From: Posidonia oceanica
Taxonomy: Eukaryota; Streptophyta; Magnoliopsida; Alismatales; Posidoniaceae
Length of the DNA: 64,000 nucleotides
Assembly (NCBI GenBank): GCA_037176725.1
Contig: JAZBRS010000029.1
Location: 43,720,001 to 43,784,000 of the forward strand
Direction: 5' to 3'
Notes under the pieces: model-generated
What the model was told of the DNA's origin: nothing
What the model saw: the letters and a program-made list of their open reading frames with translations, nothing else
Database searches by the model: none
Part shown: piece after piece, positions 33,604-45,485 of the stretch
Position numbering within the stretch: the stretch's first letter is position 1
How the letters are laid out: each line of letters opens with the position of its first letter
Made by a program: the position numbers and the translations under genes

Positions 33604-35742
33604 CTACTTCTCTGCTTTGGTCCATGCTTAATCCTTTTTGCATGCTCTAAATCTGTTTGCTATCTACCTATGTTGGATGCCTGGATGAGCCGTGTCCAAC
33701 GTTGGACGCTGGTTCATCCAGCGTCCAACATGCTCTGTTAGCTTCTTCACTTTGTTGCCATGCTTGCACCTTACATATTTTTGATATCTATGCATGTTCT
33801 ATGTATGCTTAGTGATGCCTGGCCTCTATGGCAACCATGCTTAGGATTGTTAGCCTCCTCTTAAGTTGCATGTTATTTCTTTTAGTCCTTTTATCTTTCA
33901 TTCCCATGCATGTTCTTCCTTTCTTGCTTTCCTTGATTTGCATGCTTTCTATGAATGTTTCTATTTGCTCTAGCCTATCTTTGGTAGCTTGCATGCATAT
34001 AGGTGGGGTTTAGAGCTGAGCTCCCCCTTAGTACAGGTAAGTTTGCATTCTGTAGGCGTTGGACGCTAGAGACTTCAGCGTCCAACGTTGGACGCTGCTG
34101 TCTCTAGCGTTTAACGTCCTTGCTCCTCTGTTTGCTTTTTTTTTTATGCTTGCACGATGCTCTGATCTTGTTGCTTATTTGATTCCTGCGTTCATATACT
34201 TGCTTAGCTTCCTTAGCAATTGTTCTGCAACTTCTTTAGATTGTATGCCTTTTTATGCAAGTTCTTGTGTGTTTGTGCCTCCCAGGGCGTTGTACGCTGC
34301 TAGTGCAGGCGTCCAACATTGGACGCTGGCTCAGCTCGCGTCCAACATCCTGGTTATGCCTCTGGCTTGGCACAGGTTACAGGTATTGTTTCTTTGGTTT
34401 CTTTTGCCTCCCATGCTTGCATGTCTGCCCTGTGCTTGTCTCCAGTAGCCCAAATGCATGATCCCATTTTTTGTTGGTCTTTTGTATGCTTTCTTGTCCT
34501 ACTGTCTTCTGGCCTATGTTGGATGCCTGCCACTCTGGCGTCTAACGTTGGACGCCATGCCCATGGGCGTCCAACACCCTGCTAGCTTTGATCCTAGATC
34601 CTAGCTTGCCCCTTTCTCTGATTCCTCTTCTGATCTTTTGTCATGTTAGTCCTACATGTCTTGCACCCATTTAGCTGCATTCCTGCATCTGCATTGCATC
34701 CATGTAGCTAGAATGCATCTTTTTCAAAATTTGCATGCTATCTGCCTCCAGCAGGTGTTGGATGCCAGCATAGGCAGTGTCCAACGTTGGATGCCGCTGG
34801 TGCCAACGTCCAACGCTTGCAGTTGGCTAATAGCCGATTTTAAAACGCTGATCTTGTTTCGTTCACCGATTTCTGCGTTTTATTGCTTCTAATACCTACT
34901 GCTACCCCTATGCATGCTGCCTAACCCTTGTTTTGGTTTTGCACCTTGCTTTCGCCTCGTTTTCCACACCTTGCATCGTTTTCCATGCCTTTGCATTGCT
35001 TTCCGCACTTTTGCATTGTTTTCCACGCTTTTGCATTGTTTTCCGCGCCTTGCATCGTTTTTCGTGCTTTCGCACCATTTTCCGCGCCCGCTTTGGTTTA
35101 TCTCTTGCATGTCGCTTGCATTGCCTGGTTTTCCCCATAGTTTTGTTTTATCGCCTGCATCTGCATTAGGGCTATGATGCTTACTGCCTAGGAGTTCTCA
35201 CGAACCAAGGTTTGCCCAGTTCGGAACAATAGCAGCGTTGTTGAGCACATAGATAGCACGTTTATTTCCCATGCATAGCAAGTAGACATTCATTGTATTT
35301 AGGCATTAGGCTAGTATTTCCCTGCATTAGGGCGAGATTGCCTAAGAAAGACCGACTCTCAGACGTATCGGGGGTGCCTAACACCTTCCCCGTGCGTAAC
35401 AGGAGTCCTTGCCCATTCTCTTGGCTCGCATCGACCTTTCCTTTATCCTAGGCATGAGTCATAGCATAGCATAGCATAGCTTAGCATTGCATCCCTTTGC
35501 CCCCTCTTCGCATCTGGTTTTGCATGTCTTTTCATGCTTTACCCTCGGTTTTCCCTGTCTTCCAATTTAATAGACCTAGTGGCGACTCTGATTTGTCTTA
35601 TCATTTCTTTTCTTGTCTTTCTGCCAGCGTTTCCGAGTCAAGTTTCTTCCCTCGGATCCTACCGCATATAGTGAGCCTATTTTGATCGGTGCACGCGAGC
35701 TTTGGTATCGTGCATGGACGATCAAAATTTAGGATTACTACA
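33604..35742 (+). repeat. 3' LTR of E1, second part (LTR-A)
   Basis: Continues the LTR broken at 9302. It holds CCAACGTTGG or one-base variants at 33696, 34082, 34313, 34542 and 34781. A GTTTTCC-GCxxTTGCA minisatellite spans 34960-35100. The conserved block with GGTGCCTAACACCTTCCCC is near 35370, a PBS-like word is at 35580-35590, and the end is GGATTACTACA. The end region matches the end of E5. Confidence 0.85.
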
Positions 35743-36640
35743 GTGGGTCACCCTGCCCCGAATCAAATAGTTTATGCACCTGCACCGTCACACACTCCAC
35801 AGATTGCACACACTGCCCAGTCGGTCTATCCAGCCGCACCAGCCCGGCACAGACAACGCCCTCCGCAGAAACGGTTTCGCGGCAACACACGCCAATTCAC
35901 AAAGCTCGTGGAACCGTTGAGCACCGTCCTGCCTAAGGTGGCGTCACTCCTTAGGTTCCCCGAGGTTCGCCCACTGCCAAACCCACTTCCACCGTGGTAC
36001 AAGGTAGGCCTCTTTTGCAATTACCATTGAGTTGAGGGCCACTCAACGGATAACTGCTTCACTTTATGGGGAGCCATCCAGGATTTGATTGACAAAAGGG
36101 TCATCTCCATAAACACTTAGGAGGCGGCAGCCACTTCTGCCCCTCCACTTGCATCCACCCCTGCATCATCTCTAGCTCATCCCAGCATCTTGCATCGGCC
36201 CCTGCCTGAGCATTCTGGCTCAGGAGGCGCTGGGACCTTAGGAGTCCACGCTCTCTTCCGTTCTGGGCCCACCGCTTCCGTAGTGGACCCCTCTTCTTTA
36301 ATCCATCGCGTTGCGGGTCCTTTACCTTTGGCTCTATACAACTCTGTTCTCGCTGGCTCTGAATCGGCAATCCATATGATATAGCTGAACGCCGAGCCAG
36401 GGCCTTCCGCCGCTCGGCCCACCATGCAACACCCTGTTGAGCCACCTATCTGTCTGCTGGCCTTGCCACAACCAGAACCTCCTCAGCCCCTCTCCCAATT
36501 TGCTACACTAGTAGGACCTGCCTATCCACTGCCAACCCCCTGGAGCTTACGGCCCGCATACCTGTGGTCATTACTCTGACCCGGGACACCCATAGAGTCC
36601 CATATGACTACGCCACAAAAATGTGCACAAAAGTCACGCG
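35743..36640 (+). pseudogene. gag C-terminal fragment of E3
   Basis: Matches the C-terminal third of E2 gag (about 18000-18990): VYPAAPARHRQRPP, LVEPLSTVLPKVASLLRFPE, then a zinc-knuckle variant beginning FCNYH. TGA about 36028 and TAG 36118-36120 interrupt it; the first fits a CpG change from CGA. It runs without a real end into the protease (VTRSRRVYRPP), as expected of a single gag-pol frame. The N-terminal two thirds are absent from the window. Confidence 0.8.
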
Positions 36641-37685
36641 TTCAAGAAGGGTGTACAGGCCTCCAGCTCCGGTAGCCCAGCCTACCACCCTAGAAGCCAC
36701 AACCACTCCATCTGCAAATCAAACTGCCAGGACCCCATTCAACCCTCTGCCTCCACCCAGAAAGGCCAGTCCAATGCTGACATTATCGCCCAGCTTAAGA
36801 GGGAAAAAGCCGACATTTCCATCTGGGACCTAATCCACTCTTCTACGGAGCACCGAGAGGCCTTCCTCTGTGTGTTCCAGGCAGCCTATGTATCCCAGAC
36901 CATCAAACCAGCAACCCTTGAAAGCATGGTGGGCATGATTGCGGAACCCCACGTCATCTCTTTCTCGAGTGACGAGCTCCTCCCAGCAAGGGCATGCCAC
37001 AACAAGCCCTTCTTCGTCACAGTGCAGTACAACGATCTCCGCATCCCTCTGACCTTGGTTGATAACGGCGCAGGCCTTAATGTCTGCCCCTTGCGCACCG
37101 CAAGTAAACTCGGATTCAAAGCCGAGGATATCACACCAGTCACCAAAGCCATGACGTCGTTTGACAACATGCATCACGATGCTCTAGGAGCTTTGGTTAT
37201 CCCCCTTGCATCAGCCCAGTGGTATTTGATGTTGACTTTTTCGTCGTCAATTTAGAGCCGTCCTTCAATCTCCTGTTGGGACGCCCTGGCTACCCCAACA
37301 TCAGGTGATCCCCTCAACTCTCCACCGAATGACAAAGTTCCGCCACGATGACGAAATTATCGCTGTCATGGCTGAAAACTATGATGGAGAGGGAGGCGAG
37401 GCGATCTCCTCAGTTTCCCTACAGACTGTCTCCTTTGATCTTAAACCCATCGATGTTATGTATCGCGTTAATCGGTTTGAACCGGTTGACTTCCTTTCCG
37501 ATCTCGAGCGCATCAATCTTCCGACCGCACAGGGAAACCCTTCTCGGATGGTCGAGAACCTTTGTCACAAGTGGGGCTACAAGCATGGGACGTCGCTCGG
37601 GTTGCACGACCAGGGGATCGCTGAGCCAATCACGGCAGAAGAGAAGAGAGACCACGAAGGCCTTGGTTACGATTGGCAGCCATGA
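36641..37685 (+). pseudogene. Protease and G-patch-like segment of E3 (frameshifted)
   Basis: The aspartic protease core reads LVDNGAGLNVCPL, with Asp at 37071-37073. Typical retropepsins have D-T/S-G; E2 has DNGS and this copy DNGA, so Asn after the Asp looks like a family trait. Frame is lost near 37210, and LLLGRPG lies in another frame. The open frame 37305-37685 contains WGYKHGTSLGLHDQGIAEPI and HEGLGY, a G-patch-like pattern known behind Tat/Ogre proteases. Confidence 0.8.
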
Positions 37686-39180
37686 AAGGATGCATACCGG
37701 CGCGGAAGGGGTCAGAGGATGATCATTCCTTTGGATTTCTCTAACTTCGTCAGTGCAAGTATTCTCGATCCCAACCTTAATGAAGTCACAGCACAGGCCG
37801 CGCTGCACTCAGAGTCCCCACTGCCGTTAGAGGAGTGGGTCACTATCGAAGACTGGTATCTAGATGAAGAGCAGTCAGAGACAGGTACCGTGCAGGTCAG
37901 CAAGGATGCCCAGCCAGATCCCCCAGCACCCCGCATCATCGGTTTGCCCACCAGTTGCAGCAGTAGCTCCACAGTCCGGAGCACATCTCCAGAAGCCATC
38001 ATCCAGCCCGACCAGGACAACAATCGCCTCAGCACCGCGCCCCTTTCCCTAGGAGAAGAGCTTTGCTAGTTCAGCAGGTCTTCCCGCTTTGCCAGTGGCG
38101 TTGTTAATAACACAGGTGGATCCTACAGCCACACAACCACCTATTTCAAAGAATCAAGTCTTCTGGCAGGACCACATGGTGTCTGCTGCTACACCCACAG
38201 TGTCACCAGCTACCAGAGGAGTCCTATCTCCCGGCGCGACCGTCCAGCTATCAGCCCTCCCAAGTAATGGGCCAGATTATCCTCCCAACCTACCAACACG
38301 GATGGCACGCTCGTCGTGGCAGGCGCCTCAGCCTTTAATCCAGTTAGCAGCCAAAGCAGCCGTCCCAAGAGGAGGAAATCTCGAGCGGCAGGCGTATGAA
38401 CCGTGCAATGCCTACCTTGTTGACCTCGCCCCTGACGAAGAAGAGGGAGTTGTCAAGGAGGCACAAGAGGAGGACATGCTCAAAGACTTAGAGTTATTAT
38501 TCTAGGAGCAGCTCGCAGTATTTGCAGAAGACGCCGTCGAATTAAACGCCGCAAGGAAAGGGAAGGCGTTGGTTACAGATCAGATACCCGCACATCACCC
38601 TAAGCAACAGGACCACCTATCCATTATGGCCCTGGAAGAAGCAGCAATTTAGTCACTCACTAGACCATCTGAGTTAATCACCTCGCAACCAAGAGGTGGG
38701 TCTAGGTGGTTTATACAGCGCTTGCCCCGCTCAGGCAGCACAGCAAGCAGAGGCAGCCCCACCAACCTACCGAGGGACAACTACCAAATCAGGACGCTCT
38801 TCGCCAGTACATCAGGAAATGCGGAAGAGCATGCAGTGACAGTAACAGCAGCAGCAGTAGAGGCAGAAAGACCTGGACAACTAGCAGAGCCAAAGGCCAC
38901 AGGAGCTGAGCCCTTGCAGCGGGCACACAGAAACACATGAGTCAGCGTGACCATCCTGAAGCGCCATCAGGGCCAAGATGCTGAACAAATTTGCTCCTAC
39001 GATGTCACAAATCTAACCTTTGAGAAGGAGATCCTCTCAGAACTCATAGCTTATGAGGAGGAGGATGCGGGCACAGAAGAAAATGATGAACCTTTGCCTG
39101 AGTTCCAACCCTTCGGCGATGATCCAGAAGGACCAAACCCGACACGTCGAAGAGGAAGCAGAGATCATCAACATCGCCAT
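37686..39180 (+). pseudogene. Acidic linker of E3 pol
   Basis: Low-complexity, acidic, Ser/Gln/Pro-rich region matching E2 20100-21400. Recognisable are EEWVTIEDWYLDEEQS (37830-37875) and YLVDLAPDEEEG near 38410. It is broken by TAG 38067-38069, TAG 38503-38505 and TAG about 38650. No enzyme motif. The part near 38880-38930 corresponds to the left side of the E2 deletion. Confidence 0.7.
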
Positions 39181-40009
39181 GGCCGAGGAAATTAAGCAAG
39201 TCCGTATTAGTGCCAAATTGTCCCCCCAAGCCTGGGAAGAGTTCATTGCATTCCTCACGGAATATGCAGACGTCTTCACTTGGAGCTATGATGATATGGT
39301 CGGCTTAGATGTCGAGATAGAGGTACACACACTACCACTAGACCCAGATGTGAAGCCAGTTAAATAGAAGCTCAGGAGATGGCGATCGCAGTGGCTGTTG
39401 ATGATCAAGGAGGAAATTATGAAGCAGCATAATGTCAGCTTCCTCAAGGTCGTTCTGTACCCAGAATGGCTCACCAACGTCGTGCCTGTACCTTAAAAGG
39501 ACGGAAAGGTCCGCATGTGCATCGACTATAGAGATCTGAACAAAGCCAGTCCCAAGGACGACTTTCCTCTACCGCACATAAACGTTCTGGTAGACAATAT
39601 AGCAGGCCACAAGATGCTATCTTTCATGGATGGCTTTTCAAGTTACAATCAGATTAAAATGGTAGAAGAAGACATGGAAAAGACATCCTTCATCACCCCC
39701 TAGGGAGTCTTCTGCTACAAAGTAATGCCATTTGGGCTAAAAAATGCTGGAGCAACTTACCAGAGGGCAATGACGACTCTGTTCCACGACCTCATGCACC
39801 AGGAAGTAGAGGTCTACGTGGATGACATGATTGCCAAATCCTGGGAGCCCAAAGATCATCTTACTTGCTTGAAGAAGATGTTCGGCCGCCTTAGGCGCTA
39901 TAAGCTCAGGCTCAATCCCAACAAATGCGTCTTCAGCATGTCATCTGGAAAACTCCTAGGCTATATTATCAGCCAGAGGGGGATTGAGGTAGATCCCAAC
40001 AAAGCCTGA
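39181..40009 (+). pseudogene. Reverse transcriptase of E3 (decayed)
   Basis: The only RT in the window. Before the domain comes the typical lead-in EYADVFTWSYDDMVGLD. Core motifs are CIDYRDLNKASPKDDFPLP, LSFMDGFSSYNQI, MPFGLKNAGATYQRAM, the catalytic YVDDM at 39814-39828, and LRLNPNKCVF with LLGYIISQRGIEVDP. Stops at TAG 39365-39367, TAA 39493-39495, TAG 39701-39703 and TGA 40007-40009 make it non-functional. From context the originals were probably CAG, AAG/AAA, TGG and CGA. Confidence 0.93.
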
Positions 40010-40570
40010 GCAATCATTGAAATGCCACCCCCTGCTACTGAAAAGGAGGTCCGAGGCCTATTGGGGCAACTGCAGTATATCAATCGATTCGTCGCGCAGC
40101 TCACGCCCATTTGTGAGCCGATCTTCAAACTCTTAAGAGAAAATGCACAAATCAAGTGGAGCGATGAATGCCAAGCCGCATTTGAAAAGATAAAGCAGGT
40201 CCTAACTAAGCCCCCTGTCCTGGTTCCTCCCACACCAGGAAGACCTCTGCTACTGTACCTCTCAATGATGTAGCACTCTGTAGGCGCAATCCTGGGCCAA
40301 CATGATGAATCAGGTCGCAAAGAGCACGCCATCTACTATCTGAGCAGGAAGTTCAATGACTGTGAAGCCAGGTATACAATGATTGAGAAAACCTACCTTT
40401 CGCTAGTTTGGGCTACGCAAAAGCTGAGGCACTATATGATGGCCTACCCCGTTCTACTCCTATGCAGACATGACCCAATGAAATATTTATTTCAGAAGCC
40501 CGCACTGGTAGGTCGATGTGTCAAGTGGCAAGTGCTCTTATCTCAGTACGACATCACCTTCGTCACCTAG
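40010..40570 (+). pseudogene. First RNase H region of E3 pol (decayed)
   Basis: Connection and RNase H domain directly after RT: EVRGLLGQLQYINRFVAQLTPICEPIFKLL, then AILGQHDESGRKEHAIYYLSRKF, EKTYLSLVWATQKLRHY and the end SQYDITFVT. TAG 40271-40273 and TAG 40568-40570 interrupt it. The next domain follows after KSMKGQAVADHL. Confidence 0.88.
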
Positions 40571-41100
40571 AAGTCGATGAAGGGGCAGGCTGTAGCAGAT
40601 CACCTGGCCGACTTACCACTGATTGAATATTAGCCCTTGCAGACGCAGTTTCCTGATGAGGACATCTTGTTCGCCTTGGAAGATGCCGAACAGAAGGATC
40701 CTGAGGAAGAATTTCAATGGCACATGTTTTTTTGACGGTGTCGTCAACAAAAGAGGCAGAGGCATCAGAGCAGTCCTAGCAACACCACAAGGAGAACTAA
40801 TCCCGTTTGCCAGGAAAATGACCTTCAGCTGCACCAACAACGAGGCAGAGTACGAAGCCTGCATCTTAGGACTGCGAGTCGCACTCGAGCATGGTGTGCG
40901 GAAGCTGCATGTGCACGGCGATGCAATGCTAGTCGTCTCCCAAGTCAATGGCGACTAGAGGACCAAGGACCCCAAGCTGGTGCCATATCATGAGTACCTA
41001 CTGGAACTGATTGAGCATTTCGAGGAGACTCGCTTCACCTTCAAGAATAGAGCCAAGAATGCCTATGCAGACGCTTTGGCAACCTTAGCATCCTGGCTCT
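40571..41100 (+). pseudogene. Second RNase H domain of E3 pol
   Basis: Same domain as 1-515. The acidic residues are in FDGVVN, NNEAEYEA and VHGDAML. A TAG near 40631, a frame change near 40735 and TAG 40956-40958 (TGG in E1) break it. The dual RNase H arrangement is diagnostic for the Tat/Ogre lineage. Confidence 0.85.
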
Positions 41101-42440
41101 CCATACCTGAAGACAATGTAGTGGACATATCAGTTACCCACGTCGAGCAGCCCGCGCACTGCATGAGTATCGAGGAAGCAATTATTACAGAGGAACCACC
41201 CTGGTACCATGACATCAAGGTCTTCCTGGAGTCTGGCAACCTCCCAACCGGCACGTCAACAGTTGACAGAAAGACTATGCCATGCTTGGCGTCCAAATAT
41301 GTCTTGGGAGCAGGACATATCTACAGAAGGTCCTACAATGAGATGCTTTTGCGCTGCGTAGACAAAAAAGAGGCTGACATGCTGATGCTTCAGGTCCATG
41401 CAGGGACATGCGGCCCACACATGAACAGCATGTTACTAGCCATGAAAATTATGCTGCAAGACTACTTCTGGTCCACCATGGAGGCAGATTGTTGCCGGTT
41501 CCTACGTAGATGCCACAACTATCAGATACATGGGAATTTCATCCATGCGCCACCGCAGCAGCTTCACAGCATGGCGTCACCTTGGCCTTTCTCCACTTGG
41601 GGAATTGACGTCATCGGCGCAATCCATCCTGTAGCCTCCAACGGTCATCGCTTCATCCTTGTGGCAATCAACTACTTTACCAAATGGGTAGAGGCGGCCT
41701 CGTACAAGACAGTAACGGCTGTAGTAGCGGAGAAGTTCATCAGGAACAATATCATTGCTCGTTACGAGGTCCCATATGCACTCATCTCTGACAATGGTAC
41801 GAACTTCACAACCAAGAGAATGGAGGAATGCCTGCACAGTTTCAAGATCAAGCACCACAAGTCCTCCCCTTATCAGCCACAGATGAATGGAGCAGTCAAG
41901 TCAGCCAACAAGAACTTGATAAAGATCCTCAAGAAGATGGCGGAAATTCACAAGGACTGGCACGACAAGCTCCCATACGCATTATGGGCCTATAGAACAT
42001 CGGTCCGGACCTCGACAAGAGGAACTCCATATTCGCTGGTCTATGGCATGGAGGCGGTTTTGCCTGTTGAAGTTGAGATCCCGTCCTTACGGATTCTAAA
42101 GGAGGCAGAACTGGAAGAAGCAGAATGGCTCGAAGACCGCTGTGCCCAGTTGAACCTGATCGACGAGTGTAGACTGCAGGTGATGCACCACGCACAATGC
42201 TATCAAAAGAGGATGGCCAGATCCTATCAGAAGAATGTCTGACCTAGAAGCTTCACGCCAGGTGACTTGGTCTTGCGGGCTATTCACCTTCCTGACGGTC
42301 GAGGCAAATTCCGGCCCAATTGGCATGGTCCTTACGTCATCAAGCAGATATTCTCTGGTGGTGCAGCAATCCTCGAGAGCATGGATCAGGTCGAGCAGTC
42401 CGAGCCAATCAATGCCTGCTACCTCAAGAAATACTACTAG
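41101..42440 (+). pseudogene. Integrase of E3, long open frame but catalytic Glu replaced by Lys
   Basis: A 420-codon open frame (40980-42242) covers the end of the second RNase H, the linker and most of the integrase. Zinc-finger His lie in VHAGTCGPHMN; the CHxC motif reads CHNY (Tyr 41520-41522), as in E1. Catalytic Asp are at 41607-41609 and 41790-41792. The Glu position reads Lys (AAG 41898-41900, NGAVKSANKN), a GAG to AAG change that should abolish activity. TGA at 42240-42242 cuts the frame, which continues in the same register to ACYLKKYY at about 42437. Confidence 0.9.
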
Positions 42441-43865
42441 TGATCTGGAACTGTATCCTTGCCTCGCAGAACACCCTTTCCCTTGCATTTCATGCATGCA
42501 TGACCATCCTGCTATCATGCACTCGCATTTGCACTCTTTTATTTGCTTTACATGCTATTTGGCCAGTCATAAACAGCATTTGCACATAGCATATGATACC
42601 ATCAACATGCATTACAATCATAGTCTGATGAGGAAAATCGGAAAAGCTTGCCTGCTTGAGAAGGGATCCAACCTCGCTTCATCTGCTCCTACCTAGATGT
42701 CTTAGTCAATAAGGGAGCCACCTTCAATATGAGAATGGATGAAATGTTCAAACCTCCTAGGACCTATACCTCGAGAGGGAGACAAAATGCTAGGGCGAGA
42801 GCGAGAATGTGAGCCATACAAAATTTACATATCCGCCTACCAGGGCACAAAAGAAACAAGAAGATAGAAGCTAGCCCTAGAGTTAGAGGCGAGCAGAGTA
42901 GCCCTATTCCCTCAGCCAACCTTGGAGAGGAGTTGAAGCCCAAGCCTAGGAAGCACATTTCCCCTGGGACTAGCCACCCCTTTAGCAATGACAACGCTTG
43001 AGCACCAAACCAGGCATCTATTACCTCCAAGTCAGGGATAGAGTGAGCCTGCTCATCTATGTGGGAGCAAAATAAAGGAATTAAAGGAGAAGGTGTAGGT
43101 CCTAGAGAGGGTTTTGCATGAAGCCCATTATCATCTCACCACCAACCAAACACACCCTTACCCTTCCCCGAGTGCCACCAACAGCTAAGAGTCTAGGTAG
43201 GGTCAGATGAGGTTTGAGACCACTCCCTTCTCCATAGCAGGCATTGAAAGCATTCCTTATACTGAGGATGACAAAATATTCACATCAATCATGCATTCAT
43301 TTAGCATCTCTTTGCCGAACACTGCAAGGTTCCTGCTCGGTTCCGAGCCAAGGCACGTCGTTGCCCGCTACAGAGATCACTGGGCCAGTATGGCTAAGGA
43401 CAAGACATTCCTAAGCCGGACATGCATCGCTGACCCAACATCAGTCAGAGGCCACCAACAACAAGCCAGTATCGAAGGATACACCGAGTTTAAGCCAGAC
43501 TTTGCGAGTGGATCACCATTCAGAGGTAGAATCCTTGGTAGGAGGCAGAACAGACTTGCCCATCAGCTTGAGGGTCACAAACACAAAGTCAAGAGGCTAC
43601 GCCCGACCCCCTTGCACCACTCAGAGGGGAGAAAAACACTAACAGTGGCCTGTTAAGCCATCCCTGTGTGTAGATCCCGCGCTCAGCTCCCGCGTACCGT
43701 CGTCGCGTGTTTAACAGGGTCTTGGCTGCTGAACAGTTGCTAGTGGATTGGTTTGCATTTTGCCTACAAAACCAAGAAGACCCCAAGTGCCACAAATAAA
43801 AGCCAATGTGGAAGCATACACAACATCATGATAGTTTCATATTCATTGAAATTCGGTTACAAGCA
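42441..43865 (+). other. Spacer of E3: conserved block, then sequence around the end of the antisense gene
   Basis: 42620-43300 repeats the ordered blocks seen in E1 and E2 (CTTGCCTGCT, GAGGGAGAC, GAGCCATAC, CCCTAGAGTTAG, GTAGGTCCTAGAG, GAGTGCCACCA). From about 43300 homology stops. A GC-rich patch at 43670-43720 has CCCGCGC, CTCCCGCGT and TGTTTAACAG, words that also occur in the E3 LTR. The open frame 43207-43656 spans this junction and is not convincing. Confidence 0.55.
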
Positions 43866-43919
43866 TTGGATCTAACCCGCACAAGTCGCAGGGTTGATCG
43901 ACATGTTACACTTTTACTT

Positions 43920-45306
43920 TCATCCATCCGGGCTTGGTCGTGCCCTCTTGGAGCTCCCGGCACCATTAAATAGAGGACCACTAGGTGGGACCTCGCAGAT
44001 GGGCCATGTTGCTTGCACCTCAGCAATGTATCCAACAGTACAGTCTGAGCCAGGCATCGTAGCTATGTCAATGGATCTTATCCCACCCCTCATAAGCCGA
44101 GCTAGCTCCTCCGTCATCGCTGAAGAATTGAGCGGATAAGACCGGAATATCTCGGGCATGTGACCCTCAGTGAATGCATCCTGGCGAAGGCCGAACTGTC
44201 GCAGCACTCGGATGGGATGAAACTCAACACCCCCAGTAAACCCCGATAGGATGACCAACCGTGCGTTGTTTCCATTAAAGAACACGGTAAATGGATCCGC
44301 CGTGGTAGGGAGAATCCGCCAGACCACGATGTCCCCAGTCAGCCCCTCCAGCTTCTCATACTCCTCCCAGACGCTCCCTATGGCCCGGGCGTGCCCAAAG
44401 CGGCAGTAGCTTTCAAAGACAGGACGCTGAGGGCGGATAGCCATTGCCCCCATGTGGCAAGCCAGCCAGACCTGAAAGAAAGAGCATAACAGAGTTAGCA
44501 GAGCAGAAATAGATTAGGGCAGTTATAGTGAGCAGTTTACCTGAACCATAGCTGCACACCCATGGAAATGGCGATAGTGGTGTGAGACCCTATCCAGCCT
44601 GCAAGAAGGTCTCTACTAAAATCACCGGTGCCAGATCAATCTGCCGAGTTACTACAGCCAAGGCTATCTCGGCCACCTCAACGGCGACAGCCAGCTGGCC
44701 ATGGCCAAAGATCAGCTCATCAAGGAAGCGGGTGACGAACCCCCTAAGCCACAACTCGTCGCCCAAGGTGGCATGCCTCGGGATCATCTGCTCAAAATAT
44801 TCCAGGCGGATCCTAGGCATCGGCCTGTCAGTACATATCAACCTTTCTGCACACTCCCCAGGAGTGAGGCCCGTCAGCTGACGCAGGATGGACGCATAGC
44901 CCTCGCATCTCATAAACACAGCAGGCCCTGACAGTGGTGACAAGCTGTAGATCTGGCACACCTCCTCTAGGGTGGGTGTCATTTCCACTAAACCAAAGTG
45001 GAAAACGTGGAACGAGGGCTTCCAGAACCTCACCGCTGCGGAGAGGAGGTGGCGACTGACTTCCACCTCGGCTATATCTAGTGTCCGGGAGGAAATGCCC
45101 CACAGCCGCAGCGTCTCACGATCGTTGGCAGTGAAACTTCTGATCCATGCCCGTAGTACCTCGGAGCAGTGAACCGGGGTGACCAAAGTGGGAAAAGCCT
45201 GTACAAAACAAATGCAAAGATCAGAATGGAGCCTAACAAACCAAGAAGAGTGAAAGTGGGAAGGCTGGACAGCAGCCTCGTCGAGCCAGTAGGGGCCCCC
45301 CACCAT
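43920..45306 (-). pseudogene. Antisense gene 2: intron-containing plant-mobile-domain / DUF7745-like protein
   Basis: Homologue of the sense ORFs in E1 and E2, but on the opposite strand of its element. A GT-AG intron (44540-44472, GTAAAC...TTTCTTTCAG) separates exons 45198-44541 and 44471-43920, exactly where the sense copies are continuous. An upstream intron appears to end in TTTGTACAG before 45198. Residues include HCSEVLRAWIRSF, LTPTLEEV-like sequence, MRCEGYASILRQLTG, LWLRGFVTRFLDELIF and PFTVFFNGNN; the end is KRARPSPDG and TGA 43920-43922. A 1-bp insertion near 44594 breaks the frame before the intron. The true start is uncertain: ATG 45304-45306 and ATGs upstream are possible. Confidence 0.75.
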
Positions 45307-45446
45307 GGAAACCTAGGGTGTGATGGGCCAACCATGGAAATCAAGGAAAAAAGCAAGAGAAACCCACCATTTTGGAGAAAAATGGGAGAAGGGGAGGCCA
45401 CAGGCTTCTTTGGGAGGCGTCTAGCACTCCCATCGGCTGTGGGGGG

Positions 45447-45485
45447 CATATAAATAGGTGCCCTAGAAGTGTAGATCACGTGACA
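45447..45485 (-). promoter_or_regulatory. Candidate promoter elements upstream of antisense gene 2
   Basis: CACGTG (about 45478-45483, G-box palindrome) and an AT-rich CATATAAATAG (45447-45457) lie 140-180 bp before the first ATG of the antisense gene. Read on the minus strand the TATA-like word is TATTTATATG. The canonical TATAAATA is on the plus strand, so direction is ambiguous. Confidence 0.3.

Larger units (their letters stand above)
1..35742 (+). mobile_element. E1: Tat/Ogre-type Ty3-gypsy retrotransposon, 3' half, with E2 nested in its 3' LTR
   Basis: The left part runs off the window. What remains is the second RNase H domain, integrase, an extra sense ORF, tandem arrays, a polypurine tract and one LTR. 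The LTR starts TGTAGACACCCC at 7986, is interrupted at 9302 by E2 and its target duplication, resumes at 33604 and ends TACTACA at 35742. The sequence after 35742 is mid-gag coding sequence of a different element, so E1 probably lies inside E3. Its target duplication cannot be tested because the left end is outside the window. Confidence 0.85.

Noticed and set aside
43207..43656. 149-codon plus-strand frame in the E3 spacer
   Set aside because: Crosses the edge of the conserved noncoding block, has no homologue in E1 or E2, and no domain.
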